This document shows, piece after piece, positions 9,727-17,271 of a stretch of 20,018 bases of DNA (position 1 is the stretch's first letter; each line of letters starts with the position of its first letter). The notes beneath the pieces are model-generated. The model did no database searches. It had not been told where the DNA came from and was given only the letters and a program-made list of their open reading frames with translations. The stretch lies in contig CAXHKQ010000019.1 of assembly GCA_964017145.1 (NCBI GenBank), forward strand, positions 1 through 20,018. The letters are read 5' to 3'. Both the position numbers and the translations under genes were made by a program. This stretch comes from Agrocybe praecox (taxonomy: Eukaryota; Basidiomycota; Agaricomycetes; Agaricales; Agrocybaceae).

Positions 9727-10019
9727 CCATTCTAGGTTCGTAAAAACGTTTTCATAACGTTTTTATAACGTTCATATAACGTTTCATTGTATGGTTGTAT
9801 AAACGTTATTATAACGTTTATGTAACGTTAAGAAAAAGTGGTTCATAACCCGGCAAAAACGTCGTATAGACCGTTAACTGAACGTTATTTTAACGTTATT
9901 ATAACTTTTGTTCCTAACGTTATGAAAAGAACCGAGGGTTAGATAACGGTTATATAACCGTTATATAACCAAAAAATGCTACTTGGGGACTCCCCGAGGA
10001 GTCTCTGACTAGTGACACC

Positions 10020-11302
10020 ATGGAGAAACTCAATAGACCTAATTCAAACACCTACATGAATCTTACTAACAGATTCTCAATTCTTGGTGAAACTACACAA
10101 CACAGCACAAATGAAGAAATGGCGGATGTATCGACAGCAACCAATCCCAAACACACAATTACAAATACAACGCCCAGCACAAGCAACACAACTTCACCCA
10201 GCAACACACCTACACCAGCCACCGCGAAAGTGCCACCTATTGTTGTTGGAAGCGCCTACTACAACCAACTCTTGCACACTCTCAAACACCACAACATCAC
10301 AAAATACACACTCAAATTCACATCAGTCGGAATTCGTATGAACATTGCCACCATGGATGAATACAAACTGATCCTGAAAACACTCAAATCACCTACACAC
10401 GGAATGAGTTATTACACACACGACACTAATGACATGCCACAGAAATTTGTGGTCAAAGGTCTCCCGACCCAAGCAAACTACGACGAACTGTTCAAGAAGC
10501 TGGCCGAATTTGAACTAGTTGCAGAAGACATCAAACCAATGACAATAAAGACACCTGCATTCGCGGACCAAGCGAACTACATTGTCTATTTCAAGAAAGG
10601 TGCAACCAATCTTGCTGATCTTCAGAAGATCAAATACATCAACAATGTCGTTGTGGTCTGGCAGCACTACCGCAGCCCCAAAGGCCCCACTCAATGCCAT
10701 AACTGCCAGATGTTTGGCCATGGATCACGCAACTGCACGCTCGCCGCCAAGTGTGTGAAGTGCGGTGGAAACCACAAAAGCATCGCTTGCACCGTCGACT
10801 GCAACGCGAACAACAAACAACATCTCAAATGCGTCAACTGCAACCAACAACACGCCGCCAGCTACACACAATGCCCCTCCCGGATCGAATACATCAACAT
10901 GCGTCACCGCCAATCTACCAGAAACGGCACAGCAGCTCAACGCAACTCCAACCTCGCATCCGCCGCCACCGCTCCTGCCGCCACTCGCCCTGCTCACCGT
11001 CAACACTACCAGCCGCCGCCGCGGCCCTTCCACCAAACCTCAACAATGCAAACTTCCCATCCTTGCCAACATTCAGCTCATCTCTACGCATAAACAACCG
11101 CCAATCGACCTTCACCAACCCCCAGCAACAGCAGACTACGAACACTCCACAAAACGAAACGAACAACAACGATCTCTTCAGCACTCAAGAGCTATTTGGA
11201 ATATTCCAGGAGCTAACAGACAAATTAAAAATATGTAGGTCTCGTGTCGACCAAATCAAAGTTATTACCGAGCTAGCGTTTAACTATTGTCTTGCTCCAT
11301 AA
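10020..11302 (+). pseudogene. LINE ORF1: Jockey-type zinc-knuckle protein, one frameshift
   Basis: ATG at 10020 (context ACCATGG) opens an N-terminal Thr/Asn/Pro-rich region. A pre-zinc-knuckle domain typical of Jockey ORF1 follows (FVVKGLPTQANYDELFKKLA, then YIVYFKKG and KGPTQCHNC). Next come three zinc knuckles: CHNCQMFGHGSRNC, CVKCGGNHKSIAC and CVNCNQQHAASYTQC. This frame stops at 11093. The expected C-terminus (NLNNANFPSLP, then FSTQELFGIFQELTDKL and DQIKVITELAFNY) lies in the -1 frame and ends at TAA 11300-11302. A net one-base loss or equivalent therefore lies around 11000-11035, in a Pro-codon-rich run. The protein would bind and chaperone LINE RNA. The stop overlaps the ORF2 start. 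Confidence 0.85.
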
Positions 11303-13945
11303 TGTCCTCGAGCATTAATGATCTTAAAATTATGTACTGGAACGCTCAAAGCGTACAACAAATCCAAAACGAACTATTTCAATGCATACACACACACAAC
11401 ATAGACATAACATTAATACAGGAAACATGGCTTAAACCTAATCAACAACTCTTTCATCCAGACTACACATGTCACAGACTAGATCGACTCGACCGCACAG
11501 GTGGTGGAATTGCAATTATTGTCCGAAAAACCATTCAACACACAATACTCACATCTATTAAAACTAAAATAATTGAATCTCTTGGAATCGAAATTACCTC
11601 TAATGCCATGCCAATTAAATTGCTGTCAGTCTATTTTCCGGGAACAGATCTTACACGTTCTGCACTTATTGATTTCAAAAATGACATAAGGCTGCTAACT
11701 CGCATTTCTGGAAGCTATTTCATCTGTGGCGATCTGAACGCCAAACATCGTTTATGGAACTGTGTCAGGCGAAACAGTGCCGGAAAAATATTATACGAAG
11801 CCACAGAAACCAGCAATTTTGTCATTCAACATCCCCCAACCCCCACCCACTTTCCATCCCAACGCCGCTGCCAACCCTCCACGATTGATTTAACGCTCAC
11901 CAACCGTTTACATGATATGACACAGCCTGAAACAATCCACGATCACCCTTCGTCGGATCACGCTGCAGTTAAATTCGACATTGTCAACATTCAGAGCAAC
12001 TTACGACCAACACGCCATATTTTTAAATTCAGTCGTGCAAATTGGAATGTTTACAGAAATTATTTGAACAATACTGTTACCGTCGACTCTTTAGACCTCT
12101 CTATAGTCGATCACTCAACCATAGACGCAATGATTAGTAATTTTACTGATCACATCAACGAAGCGAAACGCGCAGCCGTGCCACTATCCGAGCCACACAA
12201 AATACATGCAGTTAAATTCACCGACGAACTTTTGCACCTTCAACGACTACGCAATAACGCGCGTAGAAACTGGCAACGTACCCGGGACCCTTCATATCGT
12301 CAGTCATGCAATGAACTTAATCAGACTATTACTCAAAAAATCAATCAGCTTAAAAATAATGCATGGTCTGAACAGCTATCAAAACTCACTCCAAATAATC
12401 GACACATGTGGAAAATCGGCAAGTGTTTGAGAAATCAAGTTAAATACGTGCCTCCGTTTAAAATAAACGGCAATGCAGTTATCACCGATCAGAATAAATC
12501 CAATGCTCTAGCCGATCAATTTGAAAAATCTCACCTGTTAACAGTAAACACTACATGCAGTACAAATAACAACGCCGTCCAAAACAGTATTGATATAATC
12601 AACAACCAGGTAGCGAATGATTGCATATATTTCAAGCCAAAAGAACTTATTTACATACTGAAACAATTGAAAAACTTCAAAGCTCCTGGCGGCGACAAAC
12701 TACAAAATATCCTTCTTGAAAAACTACCCCGAAAAGCTATTGTATTGCTGAATTTCATTTTTAATGCTTGCCTAAAAACATCATACTTTCCAGATCAATG
12801 GAAAATAGCGAATGTTATTGCGATCGCTAAGCCGAAAAAGGATCTAACACATCCACAAAATTACAGACCTATCTCGTTGCTAAGTGCGCTTAGTAAAGTT
12901 TTTGAAAAACTGATATTGAAGCGTATAAATGCCACTATATATAGAGACTAATAACTGTATTCAAAGCTTTCAATTCGGATTCCGCCCTCAGCTGTCTACC
13001 ACCCATCAGTTAGTTCGCGTCACAAAGAAAATTAAAACCGCACTAGTCAACCAAGAATCAACAGGTGTAATCCTGTTCGACGGTGAAAAAGCCTTCGATA
13101 CGGTTTGGCATAATGGCTTATTACACAAATTACACGTGCTGAATTTCCCAGTTTATATTGTGAAAATCATCCAGTCTTTTTTGCTCAATCGTAAATTTTA
13201 TGTATCCATTCGGAACACTCATTCCGATACAAAAGTTATTCCTGCTGGAGTTCCCCAGGGATCGTGCCTCTCCCCGACACTTTACAATATATTTATTTCC
13301 GATCTCCCGATTTCCTCTACATGCGAAACGGCATTATTTGCTGACGACCTGGCTATATATTATTCTTCCGTAAATCCGTCAGATATTCTAAACAACTTAC
13401 AACGCTATACGGACAGCCTTGTCAAGTACTATACTTCATGGCGTCTCAAAATTAACAATACGAAGACACAAGCAGCTTTCTTCACCAAACGACGCGCTGG
13501 CAGGTTTTTCCCCAGCCGCGGTATAAATATTGAGGGCAATTTAATTGAATGGCAAAAAGAAGTCAAATATCTCGGATGCACAATCGATTCAGCGCTTACA
13601 TATTCTAAACATATTAACCAAACAATTGATACAATTAAAAAATGCACACATATTTACTATCCATTCATTAATCGTAGATCCAAGCTTTCCAATAAAAATA
13701 AGATGATTTTATACAAAGTCGTTTTTCTTTCAATAATTGCATATGCATGCCCTGTGTGGTACAAATGCGCCAAAACTCACATCCGCAAACTACAAATCAT
13801 ACAAAACAAAACACTGAAATTAATCGAAAATCTCCCCTTTGATTACTCAACACGTCAACTACACGCCCAAACTAAAATGCCGTTTATCTCTCTCGCTCCG
13901 CTAAGTTCTTCCAATCATGTTCAACAGTTTATAACTTACTGGTGA
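11302..13945 (+). pseudogene. LINE ORF2: AP endonuclease and reverse transcriptase, one frameshift
   Basis: ATG at 11302-11304 shares its A with the ORF1 stop (TAATG). The endonuclease occupies about the first 230 residues, with YWNAQS, LIQETW, GGGIAI, GDLNAKH and the catalytic SDHAAV. The reverse transcriptase follows: FKAPGGDKL, NYRPISLLSALSKVFEKL, motif A FDGEKAFDTVWH, motif B AGVPQGSCLSPTLYN, motif C FADD at 13337-13348 and KYLGCTID. The C-terminal region is Cys/His-poor and has no RNase H, as expected for Jockey. The first frame ends at TAA 12949-12951. The next frame (+1) covers FQFGFRPQLSTTHQL to the stop at 13943-13945. The shift maps to the CACTATATATAGAG run at about 12933-12945, a likely TA slippage. 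Motif A has Gly where Val is usual (DGEKAF). Confidence 0.9.
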
Positions 13946-14256
13946 ACCAAATCACTAATTAGTTGTATACATACATACACACACACGATCACACACTTAC
14001 ACATACACTTTCACACATTTCCCTGTACATATACACCCCTTTCCCCTTTTTAGCTTTAGCGTTTAGCGTGGTTTTTTGCAAAAACTTTTCCTCCAAACAA
14101 ATTAAATTGTTCACCATACTACAAAACCTACACACTTATTATATTTCACACATGCATTTCCCCGTTGAAAAAGCCCTGCTTGAACTCGGTATCAGTATTA
14201 TTTCGTTGTATCGATAATATTATTATTATAATAAACGTTTTCTATCTATCTATCTA
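13946..14256 (+). other. LINE 3'UTR and terminal TCTA microsatellite
   Basis: CA-rich sequence at 13965-14020 is followed by T-rich sequence and an ATTATTATTATAATAAA stretch around 14217-14236. Four to five TCTA units (14241-14260) then form the 3' terminus, the last overlapping the target duplication. A short tetranucleotide tail instead of poly(A) is notable for a Jockey-like element. Confidence 0.75.
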
Positions 14257-14270
14257 TCTAGGGGCAAAAT
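14257..14270 (+). repeat. Right target-site duplication of the LINE
   Basis: TCTAGGGGCAAAAT is identical to 8605-8618. The foldback arm sequence resumes directly after it. Confidence 0.82.
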
Positions 14271-14827
14271 AAAGATACCCGTCTAAAAGGACTCTTGCCA
14301 ATGCGCCCTGTGGCCGAAGTTATATGAGCATTGAAGATTGAGTTTTTGTATGGGAGCTTTGAAATACGACAACTTATACCGCCTACAACTTTTCAGAGAG
14401 AGCCCTCATGTCGAAACTGTGGTACAATTTTTTCATTGCCCAACTTGTATCTAGAATTCTGCATCAACAGATTTTCGATCAGTGACAATCGTCATTAGAT
14501 CATTCCATATCGATCGTTGATGACCCATATCATCGGACACATGACGCCATACATAATGACAGTGATTGGTAATCTGTTGATGCAGAATTGTAGATATAAG
14601 ATGGCCAATGAAAAAATTGTACTACAGTTTTTCCATAAGGGCTCTCTCTGGAAAGTTGTTGTATTTTGAAACTCCCATACAAAATCTAAATTTTCAAATG
14701 CTCATATCTTCGGCCACAGGGCACATTGGCAAGAGTCCTTTTAGACGGGTATCTTCATTTTGTCCCTAGTTTCACCAGCTAGACGCTCACTGTGATCCGT
14801 AACGACACGTGCGTGACCTCCCCTTGT

Positions 14828-15086
14828 GAGTGGTGCAGGTGATAGAGTGCTTGACTCACGAGCGGGAGGTTCCGGGTTCAAATCTCGGGTGAGTGAAAGT
14901 TGTTTGGTTTTTCTCTACACGATGATCCAAATTAAGGATGTTAAACGTTGCCTAGCAGGGTTACTCTTAAGAGCGATGTGCTAATAGCCACATGTCATCT
15001 GTCTAACCGGTTACGAAGCCCTCAATGAAGCCTCAAATACAATAAGTGGAGTATACAAGGGAAGTCGAGACCTTCGGGATGTAGCA
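14828..15086 (+). mobile_element. tRNA-derived SINE, copy 2
   Basis: The head GAGTGGTGCAGGTGATAGAG has an A-box-like TGGTGCAGGTGA, and GGTTCAAATCTC is a good B-box, about 40 bp apart. The body shares the ordered blocks described for copy 1 at 3908-4137. The SINE abuts the right end of the foldback at 14827 with no gap. It either inserted at the foldback's edge or the foldback jumped next to it. Confidence 0.8.
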
Positions 15087-15147
15087 CCAAACATGATGAT
15101 GCATGCGGTGGGAATAGCCTGGGAATTTATCGGCAAAATTGAATCTT

Positions 15148-15292
15148 AAGCTGCCTTCACACTTGCGAAATTTGTCTATGTTTATAATGTTGCAAACGCA
15201 AATTAAAGAATGAAAACGCAATGGATTAATTGATGAATTTGCGTTTGCAACATATAAACATAGACAATTTTCGCAAGTGTGAAGGCAGCTTT
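15148..15292. mobile_element. Hairpin MITE with 57-bp inverted repeats
   Basis: Left arm 15148-15205 (AAGCTGCCTTCACACTTGCG...) and right arm 15236-15292 are reverse complements with about three differences, around a 30-bp A-rich loop. No coding potential is present. The high arm identity suggests recent origin. The target duplication is ambiguous (TTA or TA). The minus-strand open frame across this region and the SINE (15033-15530) is a chance frame. Confidence 0.8.
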
Positions 15293-15463
15293 TATTGAGC
15301 AGTATTTCAACGAAAATATGAGAATGTTTGTTTCCGACACCCAACTGTAATAGTTTTAGATAAAATGGTTCGTTATGATTGCGATTTTGTATCGGGACTA
15401 TGTTCAATGTTAGATTAGATTTGAGTGTATAAATGTAAAGCCATGTATTCCAGGATTTTACAT

Positions 15464-15542
15464 TTAGCAATCGAAAATCGCATTTAGCAATCGGAAATTT
15501 TGTTAGCAATTTGTCTCGACATTTTAGCAATTATTTAGCAAT
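15464..15542. repeat. Five TTAGCAAT octamers at near-regular spacing
   Basis: TTAGCAAT starts at 15464, 15484, 15503, 15524 and 15535. The first four are 19-21 bp apart, about two turns of B-DNA. The sequences between them are only loosely similar. They could be a decayed satellite or clustered sites for a DNA-binding protein. Confidence 0.85.
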
Positions 15543-15669
15543 TTTTCCCCCTTTTTTTTTTGCATCTCTGGATTTTGACCAAAGTGAACATAACCGCGGC
15601 AATCCACTGTTTCTCACGTACATAGGAAACAGTTGCTTACTTCAACTGTGTTTGGCTTCGGTTTATTGA

Positions 15670-15765
15670 TAATAATAATAATAATGTATTTATTTCAATA
15701 TACATAACAACCTGTTGTGCTCAGGTATAATGTATACAGGCTGTGTCAATCATTGTTGCGTGCCG
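15670..15765 (-). mobile_element. Possible 3' tail of a LINE on the minus strand
   Basis: Read on the minus strand: CAGCCTGTATACATTATACC, then a CAACAGGTTG block, GAAATAAATACATT and an ATT trinucleotide run (15671-15687). An AATAAA followed by an (ATT)n tail is a common LINE 3' terminus in arthropods. No coding part is attached here. It could be the true 3' end of the minus-strand LINE at 17272-19000 if the minisatellites arose in its 3'UTR, or an independent truncated copy. Confidence 0.35.
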
Positions 15766-15891
15766 AAGTGCATTTAGGCCGCGGTCAGTATGCGATATGG
15801 TAGGTAATTCGAAGTGTTACATGTATAACTTTCAAGCTAAGTTATCAACTGGTGCAGTAGTGTTTGTGATACAATCCCGAGCAACAATTCC

Positions 15892-15918
15892 ACGAGTCGC
15901 CGACGGTCGGCGACTCGT
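15892..15918. repeat. 27-bp near-perfect GC-rich palindrome
   Basis: ACGAGTCGCCGAC and GTCGGCGACTCGT are exact reverse complements separated by one base. It sits at the start of the GC-rich minisatellite region and would form a stable hairpin. Confidence 0.9.
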
Positions 15919-16022
15919 AAACGGCTGGCGAGTCCCTTGGGCGCCGACGGCCTTTGTCCCGGGCGTATGGTACCCTTTCGTAGTCGCGCGCCCAAGAGCC
16001 GGCGACCGGCCGACACGGCCAC

Positions 16023-16260
16023 GAATGTACGGCCACAAAAGGCCCTGAACGGCCCTGAATGTACGGCCACAAAAGGCCCTGAACGGCCCTGAATGTACGG
16101 CCACAAAAGGCCCTGAACGGCCCTGAATGTACGGCCACAAAAGGCCCTGAACGGCCCTGAATGTACGGCCACAAAAGGCCCTGAACGGCCCTGAATGTAC
16201 GGCCACAAAAGGCCATGAACGGCCCTGAATGTACGGCCACAAAAGGCCCTGAACGGCCAC
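16023..16260. repeat. 34-bp minisatellite, seven units
   Basis: Units start at 16023, 16057, 16091, 16125, 16159, 16193 and 16227, each beginning GAATGTACGGCCACAAAAGG. They are nearly identical, with one substitution in the sixth unit and a changed end in the last. The array lacks stop codons on the minus strand and the unit is not a multiple of three, so three overlapping minus-strand frames stay open. These are artefacts, not genes. Confidence 0.95.
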
Positions 16261-16717
16261 GAATGACCGAAGCAATAATGTGTGTAGAGCTGATGCCAAT
16301 GTTGATATTGTCGGCCCGCTGAATAAAATTGAATGGTACAATAATAATTATTATTATTATGATTGATATTAAACGATCATCATTTTTCGCACTCTGATTT
16401 TGGGTTTGTATCGGTTGAAATTTTATTCCAACATATTTGTGTGCAAATATGCGATATAAATAAACTCAAACCACATCTCAAGTTACATCGGCAGCAAAGT
16501 GTGAACCTCGCAGCTCGAAGTCTCGAGGCGCAGAGCGCAGAACATGTGAGAAGTGTGCTCGGAAAGCAGCACCTAAGCTATCGGTACGTTCGCTGCGCTG
16601 ACGAATCGCTAGCTATGCTATAGCTATGCGTGTGCGCACATCCACGCATATACGCATGCATATACAGTTTGCGTGAGAGGTATAGTAATAGGTTGCTATG
16701 CATTCGTGGCCGGCCGT
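16261..16717. other. Spacer between the two minisatellites
   Basis: Non-coding. It holds an AATAATAATTATTATTATTA simple repeat at about 16340-16360, a TATAAATA at 16455-16462 that could be a fortuitous TATA box, and a snap-back TAGCTATGCTATAGCTATG at about 16610-16628. The spacer is bracketed by GGCCACGAATG (16254-16264) and its reverse complement CATTCGTGGCC (16701-16711). Confidence 0.5.
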
Positions 16718-16720
16718 CGG

Positions 16721-16990
16721 CCGGCCGCCGAGGGCCGTTGGCCAAGGGACATGGCCAGTCTAGACGGTATCTATTTGTTCCCTGTTTGAAATATCGACGT
16801 CCACCGCCGGCCGGCCGCCGAGGGCCATTGGCCAAGGGACATGGCCAGTCTAGACGGTATCTATTTGTTCCCTGTTTGAAATATCGACGTCCACCGTCGG
16901 CCGGCCGCCGAGGGCCATTGGCCAAGGGACATGGCCAGTCTAGCCGGTATCTGTTTGTTCCCTGTTTGAAATTCCGGCGACCACCGCCGG
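16721..16990. repeat. 90-bp minisatellite, three units
   Basis: Units begin CCGGCCGCCGAGGGCC at 16721, 16811 and 16901. A partial diverged unit follows 16990. They differ by a few substitutions. The unit is 30 codons long, so both strands show a repeated 30-residue peptide (plus-strand core GQSRRYLFVPCLKYRRPP). The repetition follows from the DNA and gives no evidence of translation. The third unit has substitutions in both readings. Confidence 0.92.
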
Positions 16991-17271
16991 TAGGGCGCCG
17001 CCGGCCGCCGGCCAAGAGGCATAACCATACCGAGAAGCCCGTGACCGTCCCTTGGCCGTAACGACGATGGCCGGCGTTTGTTTCTCGGGAATGGTATTAG
17101 AAATGTGAGATGATTCTTGGCGAAGAGTATGCTCAGAGTATTACTTCACATCATAACTTTTAAGATAAGTTATCAACTTGTGCATAGGTTTTGATACATT
17201 TTCGTGTGTTATGTGATACAAGTTTATAAAATAGTTTTCATTTGGTTGAATAGTTCATATTGGAGTAAATT
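16991..17271. other. Flank resembling 15740-15880; likely LINE 3'UTR in part
   Basis: ATAACTTTTAAGATAAGTTA, TCAACTTGTGCA and TTTGATACA at 17154-17200 match ATAACTTTCAAGCTAAGTTA, TCAACTGGTGCA and TGTGATACA at 15827-15872 in the same orientation. The two minisatellites therefore have related flanks and may derive from one duplicated element. The last part adjoins the stop of the minus-strand LINE. Confidence 0.5.

Larger units (their letters stand above)
8729..9987. mobile_element. TIR element carrying a DUF4806-like fragment and ATAACGTT arrays
   Basis: The ends are inverted: CCCAAGAAGCATTTTTT on the left and, read on the other strand, CCCAAGTAGCATTTTTT on the right. Just inside each end is a copy of AACGGTTATATAACCGTTAT. 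The interior holds a 96-97-bp direct repeat, a spliced coding fragment resembling DUF4806 and a 22-bp satellite. The element lies within the 5'UTR of the LINE, so it inserted after the LINE did. Target duplication and superfamily are unresolved. No DDE transposase is recognised, so it is likely non-autonomous or of a poorly described type. Confidence 0.72.
8619..14256 (+). mobile_element. Jockey-like non-LTR retrotransposon, nearly full length, with an internal insertion
   Basis: Structure in order: 5'UTR (8619-8728 and 9988-10019, split by another element), ORF1 (zinc-knuckle nucleocapsid-like protein), ORF2 (AP endonuclease plus reverse transcriptase), a CA-rich 3'UTR with AATAAA at about 14230, and a terminal TCTA microsatellite. 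Precise target duplications flank it. Without the 5' insertion it is about 4.4 kb, normal for the Jockey clade. Both ORFs have one frameshift, so this copy is dead but young-looking: there are few other lesions and the target duplication is intact. Jockey is assigned from the ORF1 pre-zinc-knuckle region and the ORF2 EKAFDTVWHNGLL-type motif. Confidence 0.88.
8548..14827. mobile_element. Foldback transposon, family B, split by a LINE insertion
   Basis: The outer 71 bp at 8548-8618 (starting ACAAGGGGAGGTCACGCACG) is the reverse complement of 14757-14827 with only a few mismatches. Joined to 14271 onward, the left arm continues AAGATACCCGTCTAAAAGGA and pairs with the right arm ending near 14750. 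Both halves therefore belong to one foldback of about 630 bp, with arms of roughly 260 bp around a short spacer (about 14465-14570). It is non-coding. The LINE at 8619-14256 separates the left arm tip from the rest. Outer target duplications were not resolved, because a SINE abuts the right end. Confidence 0.82.

Noticed and set aside
10725..11184. Minus-strand and alternative-frame open reading frames over LINE ORF1
   Set aside because: They are shadows of ORF1, apart from the -1 frame that carries its true C-terminus and was used above.
15033..15530. 165-codon minus-strand open frame
   Set aside because: It runs across the end of a SINE and both arms of a hairpin MITE, so it cannot be a single evolved coding sequence.
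16023..16260. Possible CRISPR array (34-bp regular repeat)
   Set aside because: Units are contiguous with no unique spacers, and the setting is a eukaryotic genome.
15832..16341. Three overlapping minus-strand frames of 123-169 codons
   Set aside because: They result from a stop-free 34-bp repeat unit whose length is not a multiple of three. The repeated peptide in all three frames is an artefact.
16455..16462. TATAAATA as a promoter TATA box
   Set aside because: No supported gene starts downstream, and such strings are common in AT-rich DNA.
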